Assembly (NCBI GenBank): GCA_003615045.1
Contig: ML014117.1
Coordinates: 62,001 to 126,000, forward strand
Length of the DNA: 64,000 bases
Origin: Caulochytrium protostelioides
Lineage: Eukaryota; Chytridiomycota; Caulochytriomycetes; Caulochytriales; Caulochytriaceae
Direction: 5' to 3'
The notes beneath the pieces were generated by a model, which saw nothing but the letters and a program-made list of their open reading frames with translations, was not told the origin of the DNA and did not search any database. Of this stretch, positions 33,189 to 45,116 are shown in pieces (the first letter of the stretch is position 1; the number at the start of each line of letters is the position of its first letter). A program made the position numbers and the translations under genes.

Positions 33189-34787
33189 CTAGCGACGCAG
33201 GCTTCCTGTGGCACTGGTGCTTAGACTCGCCCGCACGTTGCCAATGTCGGTATCATCCGTGTACGTGAAGCCCTTGAAGTTATCCTGAATCGTGGAACTC
33301 AGCGGGACTGAGTTATTGGGCAGCGAGTCCATGGGCACGGTCGAGGTGAATTGCGGATCGAAATTGGAGGTATCGGCTTCGGAGCGGACATCCGGCTTGA
33401 ACGGCGGACGCAGCTGGCGCCGCGCAAGACGGTCCCAGTCGACGTCCATGAAGAAGGGGTGACTTTTGACGTCCTCCGCATCGCGGGGACCGCTGGCGAG
33501 ACGGCGGTCCGGGTCGCGGGTCAGCAGCTGCCGCACGAGCATCTCGGCCGCCGGCGTGAAGCCCGGCGGGAAGACGAGCTCGCCGTGGAGAATCTTTTTG
33601 TGCATGACGTGAACGTTTTCTGAAAAGAACGGCGGAAGCCCCGTCGTCATCTCGTAGAAGAGAATGCCGAGACTCCACCAGTCCACGGGCTTGCCGTATC
33701 CCTGGCCGGTTAAGACTTCAGGCGCAAGGTACTCGGCCGTACCGCAGAAGGTGTTGGTCTGCTCGTTCCAGCCGACCTCCTTGCAGAGCCCAAAGTCCGT
33801 GAGGGCCACGTGCCCATTGCTGTCCAGCAGGATATTCTCGGGCTTCAGGTCCCGGTACACAATATTGTACTTGTGCAGATGCTGCAGAGCGAGCACAAGC
33901 TCGGCGGTATAGAACTTGGCACGGCCCTCGCTGAAGGGGCCTTGCTGCAAGTGGAAAAAGAGCTCGCCGCCGTTCATGTAGTCCAGCACGAGGTAGAGTT
34001 TCTCGACGGTTTGGAAGCTGAACTTGAGGCCCACGAGAAAGGGGCAGTTGGCCTGGATAAGGACGTTCCGCTCCGAGAGCGTATGCGCGATCTGCTGCTG
34101 CTCGACAATGTTTTTCTTGCGGAGCACCTTCATCGCATACAGACGCCCGGTATCGGTCTTGCGGACCTGCATGACCTTACCAAAGTTGCCCTGGCCGAGC
34201 ACCTTCAGCAACTCGAAATCCTCGGGCTTCAGGGCCTTGTGCGTCGTCGTACGGTACATGAGCTTGATGCGGATATCGCCGCGCACGCTCTCGTGGTACT
34301 GCCGCGGGAGGAGGCGGAACCAGTTATTGTGCTGCTTGCCGGGAACATGTGGCGACTTGATCTTCATCATGCCTACAAATGCGTCGCCCTCGCCGCGCGT
34401 CGACGCGGATCGATCCCAGATTGTGACGGTCACCTCGGCCTCGGACCGGACGACATCGAAGGTGGCGTCGTGGTCCCAGACCGGATAGACGAGCACGGCG
34501 TCGCCCGCGGGCCGCGCCGACGGGTCCGCCGGCGGGGCCGCGCCGGCGCCGGCGCCCGCGCCATGGAGGTGCTCACGCGGCACGATGCGCACGGCCTGCG
34601 GGTCGATCTTGGCCTCGCGCGTGATCAGCTCGTTCTTTTCATACTCGACTACGCAGTACAGCGCCGGATTCGGGCTCGCGACCTCCAGGTGGCGCGCCTC
34701 CGCAACCATAATGTACAGCTGGCCCTTCGTCTTGGGCGACGGCTCGCCGACATTCCACATGCCGGGCTTCTGCGGCGGCGCGGCCAT
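33189..34787 (-). CDS. C2-domain AGC serine/threonine kinase (Ypk/Gad8/Sch9 type)
   Basis: 532 residues, ATG at 34787 (MAAPPQKPGMWNVGEPSPKT). Residues ~20-175 form a C2-like domain (GQLYIMVAEARHLEVASPNP; later VWDHDATFDV and VTVTIWDRS). The kinase domain is residues 191-447: glycine loop GQGNFGKV, Lys220, YRDLKPEN with Asp313, DFG 331-333, activation-loop Thr346 in NTFCGTAEYLAPE (the PDK1 site), then the AGC tail with turn-motif region FTSTVPMD (near Thr483) and hydrophobic motif FKGFTY (Thr508, TORC2 or TORC1 site in the family). A C2 domain plus this tail fits fungal Gad8/Sch9/Ypk kinases that link TOR to lipid, stress and growth control. Assignment among these three is not resolvable from sequence alone. 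Confidence 0.93.
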   Translation of the reverse strand: MAAPPQKPGMWNVGEPSPKTKGQLYIMVAEARHLEVASPNPALYCVVEYEKNELITREAKIDPQAVRIVPREHLHGAGAGAGAAPPADPSARPAGDAVLVYPVWDHDATFDVVRSEAEVTVTIWDRSASTRGEGDAFVGMMKIKSPHVPGKQHNNWFRLLPRQYHESVRGDIRIKLMYRTTTHKALKPEDFELLKVLGQGNFGKVMQVRKTDTGRLYAMKVLRKKNIVEQQQIAHTLSERNVLIQANCPFLVGLKFSFQTVEKLYLVLDYMNGGELFFHLQQGPFSEGRAKFYTAELVLALQHLHKYNIVYRDLKPENILLDSNGHVALTDFGLCKEVGWNEQTNTFCGTAEYLAPEVLTGQGYGKPVDWWSLGILFYEMTTGLPPFFSENVHVMHKKILHGELVFPPGFTPAAEMLVRQLLTRDPDRRLASGPRDAEDVKSHPFFMDVDWDRLARRQLRPPFKPDVRSEADTSNFDPQFTSTVPMDSLPNNSVPLSSTIQDNFKGFTYTDDTDIGNVRASLSTSATGSLRR

Positions 34788-35104
34788 GATGGAAACTGCT
34801 GCCGGCGGATCACGGGGCGTGGAGTGCAGGGAACACAAGGGGTCGCCCGGGGGACGCGTGTTCGGCCTTCCACGCGCGATCAACAGCGTCAGCGGCAACG
34901 ACAGCGGCAGTGATGGCGGCGAGACGAGCGCCGGTCTATCAGGTGACACTCAGGAAAGGGTCCACTTGAGGGCCCGAGATGCCGAGCGTCGCTGCCGTTT
35001 ATCAATCGAAGACGTCGCGTGGGTTGTCGCGCGTCGGGGAGAAAGGGAAGAATCCAATTCGGAGCAGTGTCGCCTATTGTGATCCCGTGATGCCCGGTCG
35101 AGCC

Positions 35105-35131
35105 AGGTCAGGTCAGGTCAGGTCAGGTCAG
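35105..35131. repeat. Pentamer GGTCA array
   Basis: Five or so tandem AGGTC/GGTCA units upstream of the AGC kinase gene. Each unit matches a nuclear-receptor half site by chance; no regulatory meaning is claimed. Confidence 0.8.
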
Positions 35132-36420
35132 GACGGTCGGCGGATGCGAGCCGTCCGTCTGCAAGAGGGGGGAGACACGTGAAAAATAGTACGGTCGGAG
35201 AAAGACGTCAAGGCGGAGGGAAGAAACGGCGGAGGATGGTGCGGCAGCGCAGAAATTGAGGAGGAAATAGGCGATGACTGGTATCAATGGCACTCGGGAT
35301 CAATCATCAAACAAGCACTATGCGGTGGTATCGGGAAATGAGGAAAGGAAGGGGGAAAAGTCACAAAGGGCAAGAAGGCCAAGAAAAGAAAGACGAGAAG
35401 GGTCGGGGGTCCGATGCAGCAAAGCCGTTGCGTTTCGCGAGACCGCGATGCATGCACGCCGCGTCGTTGTCGCCGTTGTCAGACGGTAGGCATGAAGAAG
35501 GTCGGAACAGACCGTGTGGGCCCAGTGAAGCGCGGCCAACCATGCACCAGAGTGGGCGAACCACGGGAACGCATCCACGCGAGACAGCGCCATATATGCC
35601 ATAGGGGCCACGCCGCCATGCGCCGAGCCAAGTCGAGCCGTGTCGGTCCGCCCCCGATGACCCCAGGGTGCCGCATGCAAAAAAAGGCGAAAAAGAAAAA
35701 ACAAGAAAATCATGTCGTGAGTCTCATGATCCCATCCATGCAGATGCGACGGCTCTCCGATGCCAGCGATGCCATGCGACACAGGGTCGTGGTGAGACAA
35801 CCGGACGTTGCATTTCGCACATCCGATGTCCGCATGCGCGTCCGTTTCACGTCAGCCGGCTGTTGGGGCCGGCGGGCGCGATCCTGCCGCTTCCAAGACG
35901 GTGTTCGGCAGCCGTGTCGTCGGTGTCGCTGTTCCCCCGAGCAGCGGCCATGGGCCTGCCCTTCCCTTCCACAGCACTGGACCATGCAGACGTGCATGCC
36001 GCCGCGATGCAGGGCCCGCTCTGCAGGCCCCGTCGCGGTCAGAAGGCGGCCTCTCCCGAGCTCCGGGTGCCACCCAGATCGGTGCCGCGGCGTCGGGTGG
36101 TCGACCCCGGCGCCCGAGGTCTCTCTGACCAGCGAGAAGGCGCCGGCGGCAGCGCCGTCCGACCCCACGGGCTTCCTTCCTGCCGGCCGCGCTCGGGCGG
36201 GCGCACGTTGCTGAGGCCGGTGGGCGCGGCCCTGCCGGCACCGCGGCCGGTGCGCGCGGCACGGACCCATGCCCGCCACAACCCTGTCGGGGACGCGTCG
36301 TCGCGACACCGTCTCTGGCGCCATCCGGGGTGACCCGAGGAGCCGCCGGCCGATGGCGGTCCGTGCCGCCGGCCGCCAGCTGGATGCCGCATAGCCTATG
36401 CCGCATGCCCTATGCCGCAT

Positions 36421-36462
36421 GCCGGTCGCCGGTCGCCGGTCGCCGGTCGCCGGTCGCCGGCA
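36421..36462. repeat. Heptamer CCGGTCG array
   Basis: About five tandem units. The same unit occurs in reverse orientation near 804-833, so this short motif is dispersed in the window. Confidence 0.75.
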
Positions 36463-37793
36463 GGACGAGGACGAGAGGACGGACGGACGGCTGCCGCCCG
36501 GGAGGCATGGCGTGGCGGCCGCCGGACGTTCCCGTCGAGCGCGGCAGATGGCGGTTCCAGCGGGGTCCTGGGGTCCCGGGCTCATGGCGATGGTCGCCGC
36601 GCCGCGTGTCCGGAGCGCGGGACGCGGTCCGAGGGCCGAGCGCAGCGGAGACGACCTCTCGGCGCGGCAACACGCGGCGGCTCGTTGGGGAGGGCGGAGC
36701 GGGCAGCAGCCGCGGCGACAGGGGCCGGCCGCCCGAGCAGGGCCGCGGACGCGCCTGCGATGGCGGCGGCGATGGCGGTGGCAGGATTGGCGGGAAAGAG
36801 AGAGTCATGCGGGGGGCCCGTGGCGCAGAGCCGCTCGGGCGTCCTCTCAGGCTCGGGGGCACGCTCTCTTTCTTGCGCAGTGGAAGAAGCGACGGGACGC
36901 CGGATGGCCACGCGTCGGCCAGCAGCTGGCAGGCGCAAGACCCGGACAGGCCGCATGCCGACGTACGGAACTAGAAGAACGCTCCTGCGAGGAGCGACGG
37001 CGGCGGCTTGCATGCACGGCTGTCCACCCGCAGTCCGGCCGACCGATCCGAGGCGTGCCGATGTCCCGATCGTGCATGGGCCTGTGCCGGGGAGGCGTGA
37101 AGGCGGCGGCTCGTGAGGATGATGCCGGCACGCGAGGACAACGGTGGCGCGCACCCGTTCCTTCATGGCTCAGCGCCCGCATCGCAGCACCTGAACACAA
37201 GAAGCCCAAGACGACGGCCGGCCTCCAGCCGTTGGCGCATGAAACGCAGGAACGCAAGCGTGGCCCCATGCAGACCCACCCCTGGGCAAGCATGGCGCCG
37301 GTATCGCATCGCAAGGTCCATCATGCCAGGGGAATATATCCGAAACCCACGCCCATTCAGAAACCCACTCGGAGCCCATTCAGAGCTGGGTGATCGTGCT
37401 GCAGAAGTGCCGGCGACGCAGCGTCATGCCGAGCGCGAAGCCGGTTAAGGCACTTGCGAAGGAGACGCGTCACGCGCGTGCGAACGTGGCCGTCGGCGGT
37501 GCTGATTGGGCCATCCGGGCGTGGGGTGATGAGCCAAGCGCGCGTGGCGCATGCTACCCGATGCGCCGACGGACAGCGCGGCAGAAGGATGCCTCCCCGC
37601 CAGACCCGAGAGACGGCGCGGGGAGGCCCCGACGAGTGCGGAGCCGCGCCGCGACGCGGGGGACGGCGGTCATCATGAGGGGCTCAGGCGGTGCGGCAGC
37701 GCACGGTGGAGGGCCCGCGGCTGAGACGGCTCAGCGGGTGATCCCTCGAAACAGGGAGAAGATGAGCTTACCTTGGAACACGGATGGAACGCC

Positions 37794-37830
37794 GAATGCA
37801 GAATGCAGAATGCAGAATGCAGAATGCAGA
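37794..37830. repeat. Heptamer GAATGCA array
   Basis: Five tandem GAATGCA units in gene-free sequence. Confidence 0.85.
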
Positions 37831-40800
37831 AACGGGAAGCCGGGACGAGACGAGACGGTTTCGCAGCTCTGTGTCTAGAGCACAGGGTACCAGGAAGCGG
37901 GAGGCAGGGAGACGCGAAGGCGTGTCGGTGTGAGTTTGAGACAGCGAGAGTGCCCGATGACCGTATCGGGAAGCCGTAGGTGCCGATGGAGGGTCGAGAG
38001 GCCCGTTGGAAGAGGATCGGAGGATCAGGACGGTCAAGGGCGGTTCGCGACCAGGAGCGAAGATCGTGGTGGGGAAAGAGGCGAGGACCGGTATATACGC
38101 GTCGAAGCACGTCGATACCAGGACGGCCGGCGGGATGGCATGGAGTTTCCGTGCCCTCCGCAGCATGAATGCCACTAACGCCCGATCCCTCACGGTTGTC
38201 GTCCGTCTTGCCTGACGCTGCCACATGCCATGGTGAGGAATGGCCGCCGGCGTGGAAACGGACGAGGTGTGACCGCCACCGCAGCGATGAAACACGGGTC
38301 CGGAGGACCCCGTCGCCTACGGTATCACACCGCAGCACCCGCGATCGCCCGCGTCTGCCCAGCAACAGCCCGGCCCGCCGACGAGAATGCGAGATTGCCA
38401 GACCCCGCTTGTGCCCCAGACGTCAGGAATGGGCGACATGTGGCGGCGCCCGGGCCTCGGCGGACTCGTCGTGACGGCGCGCCGCAGCCGCCGCTCGGGC
38501 CCTCCGCGGCTGGCCCATCGACGCCGCCGGTGCCACGGTCGGAGCTCGGCGCCCATGGCTCACCGCCACCCGGGCCGCCCGCGCCACGTCCCATTGCTGG
38601 AATTGCCATGCTGGCCGCGCTGGTTTCAGGGCTTCTGGACCCGTCGTCCTCGCGGCGCGGCGCCGGCCGCGGCGTCGCCGGTCGATCGGCGATCGGCGAT
38701 CGGCGTCCGCGGCGCCCGCCCCGAGGCCGCGGCCGATCGGGCTGCGCCCCAGGCGAGCCCACCCCGCCTTTCCGCGCGTCGCCCCGCCGTCGCCGGCCCC
38801 TCAGCGGCCCCACGCGCCATCGGTCCATCGGCGTCGAGGCCGCCGGCGGACGTCTCCTGGCGCGGCTCGAGATCGCCGCCGCTGCCGCCGCCATCGCCAT
38901 TATCCGGTTGGGGAGGCCACGAGCCCATGGCCGAGGGCCCTCGCTCGTCCGAGGGCGGCGGCGGCGGCGACGGCACCGAAGACAGGCGACCACCAAGCCA
39001 GCGCATTTTTGGGCGATCGCGTGAGTCATCCTCCTCGTCATCGACGCCAATGCCGTCGACCCGCGCCAAGTGGCAACGCAGCCCGCCCCCCGGCTGAATT
39101 TTGGACGCCAAAAAGATGAAAAAACGAAAGGGGGGTTTTTTTGCGCGAAATGGAGCGTTACACAGGTGAGCAATGACACGGTATCAAATTGGAGTGAGAA
39201 GATGGTACAGAGACCGTCGCACCATTTCCACGGCGACTGCGCGCGGGAAGGGCCTTGTCCTCGCGTGGGACCCGACGACGCGCAGCAGGTCGTCTCGACC
39301 GAGTGGCGCTCGGGCGCCGCTCACGCCATTGGGTGCGCCAGGCTGAAACACCCATCGCACCGGTGGAAATGGCGTAACATGCGCTGTTCGGCAAAACAGT
39401 CCCCAAGGGCAAAAGACATGGCATCGACCTGGATGGAAGACGGGAACATAACATCAAATGAGTGCCAGAACCGTGAGGCACGTTCATGCCGCGCCGATGC
39501 TGAGTGGGATGTGACGACCAAACTCTTCACGATAGCAGCCTGCACGACTTGCGTGGCCATCATGATGGTCGTGCTCGACCTTGGGACCCTCGCGTGGTCA
39601 TTTCTCGCTACGTGTACAGGCACGCTGTCACATGCGACATACCCCACGGTGGATCGTACCATGATTCCTAAGCGTCTGGAACACACGCATGCGTCGATGA
39701 TGCAACGATAGCAGCCGTCAAAAATGAAGACACCATGTGTTCTCCTCGGCCTGTCTTGATAGGCCGCGTCGCGGCATGATCATGCATGGGGCGGCATCGG
39801 TGTTTTTGTCGGCATCATGGGCCCACGGGACGACGTGTTCCTTTTGACGCCGTCGCTGTCTGTTGCGGACACGATCACTGGAGGTATCTCCCACCAGTCG
39901 ATTGAGAAGTGGGAGATCATCCACTCACCGGTCTCGGTGGCCGCCTTAACGGTTTGTCGGCCTCTCGTGTCGACGAGGTCTCCGTCGCCACCGTCGCATG
40001 CATGGCGGTGTGGTGGTCCACTGCAGCTTGTCCTTCAGAGCGATGCAGTGCGTGACGCCGTCGCCGACCCGGCGTCTGTGCTCATGGATTCATCGTCAAG
40101 CTTTCCCCGTCTTGAGTTTCTCTCGTCTCGATGATGGATCGATGGAAACTCGGGGGTGCTCAGACCGCCGCCGATGGCTCGGATGGCCTGAGGCAACGAC
40201 GGCATGGGCTCGCCCCTTGCGCCTGCGATGAGGACGCGTGGCGAGGCGCGGGGCCCGCCTCCCGGCCCATGGCCTCGGCTGGCGGGCACGTGATGATGGG
40301 GGCCCGCGATGATGCGGGTGGAGGCGCGCGCCATGCCCAACGTCCAGTTCCCGCCATACGGGCGGCTCCACAACCTCGTGCCTGCCAGTCCCTCGGATCG
40401 CCCGCCCGCCGACACTGACACGACTCGGCGACGACATTCCGCGTTTCCTATCCTCTCCGTGCCGAAGGCCGCAGGTATGGCCGTCGCCGGCAGAGCGCGA
40501 CCGATCCGCCCGACGGCGAGACCACTGACTCATCACGCAATGGCATCCTCTCATCAGAGATGCAGAAGCCACAGACAACGTTGCGGGGATACAGTCGTGT
40601 GATATGGGACATGCAGGGACCAGGCCAGGACAGGGCGGATCCCTGATGCACGCCCCTGATGCATGGCCGGATGCATGGCTTCCAGCGCCATGTTCTCGTT
40701 CTCATCGGGCGCCTGTCTTGAGTGTCCAGGGGGACGCCGGGGCCGCCAGGGGCGAGATGATGCGTGTGGCTTGCCGCTTTTGGGCGGCCGTGGCGCCGCT

Positions 40801-42366
40801 GGCGCCGCCTGGGGCTCCGGGGCTTCCCTCTGTGCGAGGTGCGGCCGGCGGCTCGCGTCGGAAAGACCAAGAACGACCCATCACCACGCGCCCGTCCCAG
40901 CGGCGAAGGCGAGCGGGTCGTGCCTGCCAAGCCCACGCCAAGCCCGTAGCAAGCGTCGTCCTCGAGCGTTCGGACGCTCGTGCCGCGGCGCGGTATCGCC
41001 CGCCAGCGCCGGACGCTCACGACCGCCACGTCGACCACGTCCCTGACGCGCTCCTGCCTCCGGGCGTTCCCCGCCGCGCCGCCGCTTGTCTTGCTCCCCC
41101 ACGTGCGCTTCGTCCTAGAGCGCGTTCCGCGCCGCGCTGCGTCATCGGTCCTCGCCCGTAACTCATCGCGAATTCACGGCGTTGGGCGAAGCGCATGCCT
41201 GGGTGGCGCTGCTGTATCGGCGGTATCGGCGGTATCGGCCGTCGTCTGCTGTAGCTGGTGTGCCGCATCCCGTCCATCGTGAGATGACAACGACGCTGTC
41301 GCGCTGACGCATCCTCACGAGGGCGCCTCCGAAGAGTCTCGACTCCATGCGACGTGGGGAGACATCCGTAATTGAGCCGTCGCGAATCGTCCCTATCCCT
41401 GTATTTTCTTGTAGGTTCTGTCAGCATCGAACGAACCGCAGCAGACCGCTTATCGGCGCCCTGTGCTTGTCAAGCATACCCGGACCGGTCTCGCAAGCCC
41501 ACGGGCGTGCCCGCTGGCTTAGCCTGCCCCCCCCGTCTCCCCCCTTCGCTCCGCCCGCCATCCTCCTTCGTTCGAGCGACAACGACAGCAACACCGACGC
41601 CTTCCACGGGCCGGCCGCCACCCGCTACCCCCGCCCATCGCTCCTCCTCCAGCCCCATGGGCCGCCAGTGCCGCTCTGAGTCCCGTATTCGGCCTGTAAT
41701 TCGATCGAGCCTGGCGGATCGTTGACCGCAACCTTCCATCGGCATCCCGGATCCCGGATCCCGGATCCTGCATCCCGCACATCGCTGTGCCTGATCTGAG
41801 TCTCCGATCCCTGTTGCTCACGGAGCTGGACGCGTGCCACGGGCCCCTGCCCTTTCCGCGCCGGTCCTACCCCGCTTCTGACCGTCTTTGCTTCACGATT
41901 CGCTCCTGTCTCATCGAAGCCGTTTGTCGGCTTGTCTCTCGGTCTCTTGCTAGTTCGTAGATGCCGCAGCTGCCTGGATACGATAGAAAACCAACCTGTT
42001 CGATTGGATTGGCCTCGTTCGATCGTATCGGTATTCGTAAATTGCGCCGACATTCCTGATTGCCCTTCCATCTTGCTTGGATCGTCTTGGATATACCCCC
42101 TTGCCCCATTCGGCTTGCCTGTTGTCGTTCCCCGTTTCCGCCCCGATCGTTGTGACATCAGCGCCAGCGAGCGATCGACTGTCTTTCCCTGCCAATCGCG
42201 ATTTGTCGGCCGGTCCAGGCACCCTCCGTCCCTTCTGCGGTGCGGGCCGCCCCCTGTTCCCCGCCGCTCGCAACGGGACGGGCCTCCCCACGACGGACAG
42301 CGAAACTCCGACTCGCGTTCACCTTGCTTGCTCAGGTCGACGCGCTCGACCCCGTCGCGTGCGAGG

Positions 42367-44073
42367 ATGGGCGCCAACGCCTCGCGCTCTAAAAAGACCA
42401 AGGGCGACCGCGACGCCTCACATGGCCCGCCGCTCGACCCCGGCGCCGGCGCCGGGGTCGGACCTGGGCTCGTCGCCTCGCTGACCGACACGGGCGCGGT
42501 CGCCTCGAGCGGTGCGGCGACCTCCTCTCCGGCCTACTCGGCCGCCCGCCCGGCATCCGCGCCGCCCTCGCCCGCCGTGCGCCCTCCAGCCCCCTCCGCA
42601 GGGGCGGCCATGCCAGCCGCCATCACGCCGGCCCCCTCATCGGTGCCGATCGTCGCTGCCGCCGGTGGTGGCGGCTCCCATCCGGTCACCCACGGACAGC
42701 CTATCCCCGGCGCTGACGGCCGCGGCGGCGGCAGCCTGCTGATGGAGACGCCGGTGCTTTCGAACGGCCGGCTCCCGCCGTCGCCGTCGCCGTCGCCGTC
42801 GCACGCCGCTCGCAGCGGCGGCGCCGGCACCGGCACCGGCACCGGCAACGAGAGCAGCGCGCCGCCCGATCGGTCGCCGAGCGACCGCTCGCTGGTGAGT
42901 GGCCACGGCCACGGTCACGCTCATACCACGAGCAGTGGGAGTGGTTCGAGTCACGCCATCTTGGCAGGGACGAGCGGATCGCATCCGCCGTCGGCGGTGC
43001 CGCCTGCGGTGGTGGAGCACCCGCAGACGCAGTCGACGATTTCGAGCGTGTTCGGTCTGCCCATGTTCCGCACGTTCAGCCAGAGCGCCAACGAAGCCGA
43101 AAAATCGAAGGACATCGATCTGGACGACTGCGTCAACCGCTTGCTCGCGCTGCGCGGGCACAAGGCGAGCACGCGCCACTTCTGCCTCAAGAACAACGAA
43201 ATTTTCTACATTTGCCACCGTGCCCGCGAGGTGCTGCTCGACCAGCCGATTCTTCTGGAACTGAACCCGCCGGTCAACATTGTGGGTGATATTCATGGCC
43301 AGTACGAGGATCTGCTGCGCTTGTTTGATCTGTGCGGCAATCCGCCGGACAGCAACTACTTGTTTCTGGGCGACTATGTCGACCGCGGCAAGCAGTCGCT
43401 CGAGACGATCTGCTTACTGCTGTGCTACAAGATCAAGTACCCCGAGAATTTCTTTATCCTGCGCGGCAACCACGAATGCGCATCCGTCAATCGCGTCTAC
43501 GGCTTCTATGACGAGTGCAAACGGCGGTGCAATATCAAAGTATGGAAGACGTTCACCGACTGCTTCAATTGCCTGCCCATCGCGGCGTTGGTCGCGAATA
43601 AGATCTTCTGCGTCCACGGCGGGCTGAGCCCCAGCTTGTATAGTATGGACGACGTGCGTGCTATACAGCGGCCCGTGGACGTGCCGGACTACGGCATTCT
43701 CAACGACCTGCTCTGGTCGGACCCGTCCGAGGCCGCGACCGACTGGGAGGACAACGAGCGTGGCGTCAGCTACTGCTTCTCGCGCCAGATCGTGACCGAG
43801 TTCCTGCAGCGTCACGACTTCGATCTCGTCTGCCGCGCGCACATGGTCGTCGAGGAAGGCTATGAGTTCTTCAACGACCGGACCCTCGTGACTGTCTTTT
43901 CGGCGCCCAACTACTGCGGCCAGTTCGACAACAAGGGGGCCGTCATGGCCGTTAACGAGGAGCTGCTGTGCAGCTTCGAGATCTTGCAGCCGGCAGGCCC
44001 GCGCGCGCTCTTCACCAAGGCCAGCCGACGGAGAATGTCGCCGCCCATGCAGAATGGTGGTAGCAGCAGCTAG
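42367..44073 (+). CDS. PPZ1: Serine/threonine protein phosphatase PP-Z (PPZ)
   Basis: 568 residues. The start at 42367 ([16 protein letters not shown]) is chosen because it gives an N-myristoylation signal (Gly2, small residue at 5, Ser6, then basic), as in yeast Ppz1/2; the frame is open further upstream. Residues ~20-245 are low-complexity Ser/Pro/Ala/Gly. The catalytic domain, residues ~248-545, starts [14 protein letters not shown] and has [68 protein letters not shown] and [20 protein letters not shown], all metal-site motifs intact. The C-terminus is short and Ser-rich. PPZ is a fungal PP1-related phosphatase controlling salt tolerance, K+ transport and cell wall; that role is family knowledge. 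Confidence 0.95.
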   Translation: MGANASRSKKTKGDRDASHGPPLDPGAGAGVGPGLVASLTDTGAVASSGAATSSPAYSAARPASAPPSPAVRPPAPSAGAAMPAAITPAPSSVPIVAAAGGGGSHPVTHGQPIPGADGRGGGSLLMETPVLSNGRLPPSPSPSPSHAARSGGAGTGTGTGNESSAPPDRSPSDRSLVSGHGHGHAHTTSSGSGSSHAILAGTSGSHPPSAVPPAVVEHPQTQSTISSVFGLPMFRTFSQSANEAEKSKDIDLDDCVNRLLALRGHKASTRHFCLKNNEIFYICHRAREVLLDQPILLELNPPVNIVGDIHGQYEDLLRLFDLCGNPPDSNYLFLGDYVDRGKQSLETICLLLCYKIKYPENFFILRGNHECASVNRVYGFYDECKRRCNIKVWKTFTDCFNCLPIAALVANKIFCVHGGLSPSLYSMDDVRAIQRPVDVPDYGILNDLLWSDPSEAATDWEDNERGVSYCFSRQIVTEFLQRHDFDLVCRAHMVVEEGYEFFNDRTLVTVFSAPNYCGQFDNKGAVMAVNEELLCSFEILQPAGPRALFTKASRRRMSPPMQNGGSSS

Positions 44074-44105
44074 ATTCCGCGTTGACGTCGTGGCGCACGT
44101 TCGTC

Positions 44106-44165
<60 letters not shown>

Positions 44166-44423
44166 GCGCACTCGCTCGGCAGGGTCCATCGCTGATCGAA
44201 CATCGTGATGGACCGATCGATGACTGTTTCCTTAGTACCCACCCTCGATCAGGGCCCTTCTTTTGTTTCTCTCTCTCTTCACACGTTCTCCTTTTTTCTT
44301 GACCGACGCGGCTTCCGCGTCCTCTTTTGTTTTCCATAAGATTTCTTCACGCCCTTTTACGTCCTGGGTGAAGCATGCGATGATCTTAAATAAGGGAGAT
44401 GACGGCGCGAGAGAGCCGGAGAT
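44074..44423. other. Convergent region with CTG repeat
   Basis: Spacer between tail-to-tail PP-Z and EF-P-like genes. It carries 19 uninterrupted CTG triplets (44108-44164) in what is probably the PP-Z 3' untranslated region, plus pyrimidine-rich runs (44252-44310). Confidence 0.6.
44108..44164. repeat. (CTG)19 triplet run
   Basis: Perfect CTG x19 on the + strand, outside any supported coding region, 35 bases after the PP-Z stop codon. Confidence 0.95.
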
Positions 44424-45116
44424 TTAGGACTTGACCCGGCTGACGTACTTCTTCGAGGACAGGTCGACGATGACCTTCTCGCCCGTAGCAATGAAGTCAG
44501 GGACCTGGATCATGGCCCCTGATTCCAGTGTCGCTTCCTTGTAGAGTACGCTGCGCTCCGAGCCCGAAGCGCCCGAGGGCTCGGCGGTTGACGCGACCAC
44601 GGCATTCACGCGGTCCGCATGCTTAATCATGACCGGTATGCCGTCCTTCGTCTGGACCTGCAGCTCCATATCGCCCACGAGGAAGGGCGCGACGTTGTGG
44701 CCGCCCTGCAGCAGGTGCGGGCCCGCGATCGTCTCCTCGTAGGTCTCTGGGTCGAGCAGGTGCAGGCCCTCGGCATCGGCATACATGAATTGCAGCGTCT
44801 TGCTCTCCAGCTCCGCCACTTCGACGGTCGCCATCGTCGGGAACCGCTCCGAGGCCTTCGCGCTCGTGCGCAGCTCCTTCAAGTCGAGCTTGTACGTGCT
44901 GTTGCCGCGGCCATAGGTCTGGTGGGTCAAGAGCTGGATGACATAGAGTTTGTCGCGCAGAATGATGACCTGGCCACGCTTCAGTTCGCTGACGCCGACG
45001 GTGTACGGCGCCGACAGGGGCGAGCGCAGCATCGGGGGCGCGCGCGGCAGCGACCACGGCAGGCGAGCCGCGAGGCCCATGCAGGCCGCGAGGCCACGCG
45101 CAGCAAGCGGAAACAT
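44424..45116 (-). CDS. Mitochondrial elongation factor P-like protein
   Basis: 230 residues, ATG at 45116. The N-terminus MFPLAARGLAACMGLAARLP is Arg/Ala-rich and non-acidic, a plausible mitochondrial presequence. The mature part starts with the KOW-like EF-P domain: VSELKRGQVIILRDKLYVIQ, then TYGRGNSTYKLDLKEL, where the family has an exposed loop that is modified at Lys in bacteria; here the tip residue is Arg. The OB domains follow (KTLQFMYADAEGLHLLDPET; then FLVGDMELQVQTKDGIPVMI) and the C-terminal domain with IQVPDFIATGEKVIVDLSSK. EF-P relieves ribosome stalling at proline stretches; an organellar role is inferred from the presequence. A 3'-facing neighbour is PP-Z. Confidence 0.9.
   Translation of the reverse strand: MFPLAARGLAACMGLAARLPWSLPRAPPMLRSPLSAPYTVGVSELKRGQVIILRDKLYVIQLLTHQTYGRGNSTYKLDLKELRTSAKASERFPTMATVEVAELESKTLQFMYADAEGLHLLDPETYEETIAGPHLLQGGHNVAPFLVGDMELQVQTKDGIPVMIKHADRVNAVVASTAEPSGASGSERSVLYKEATLESGAMIQVPDFIATGEKVIVDLSSKKYVSRVKS

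Larger units (their letters stand above)
34788..42366. other. 7.6-kb stretch without a convincing gene
   Basis: Left part is the kinase promoter. It contains a GGTCA pentamer array (35105-35131), a heptamer CCGGTCG array (36421-36462), a heptamer GAATGCA array (37794-37830), and CGATCGG repeats near 38683-38703. A minus-strand frame at 38626-39111 (in-frame ATG only at MRWLGGR) has a mildly protein-like acidic start but no domain. The final 400 bases before 42367 are the PP-Z leader and promoter. Nothing else is supported. Confidence 0.4.

Noticed and set aside
33810-34913. Plus-strand frame across the AGC kinase
   Set aside because: Antisense shadow of the kinase.
38626-39111. Acidic, Pro-rich minus-strand frame
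   Set aside because: First part looks mildly protein-like, but there is no suitable ATG or domain; left as a possible orphan exon only.
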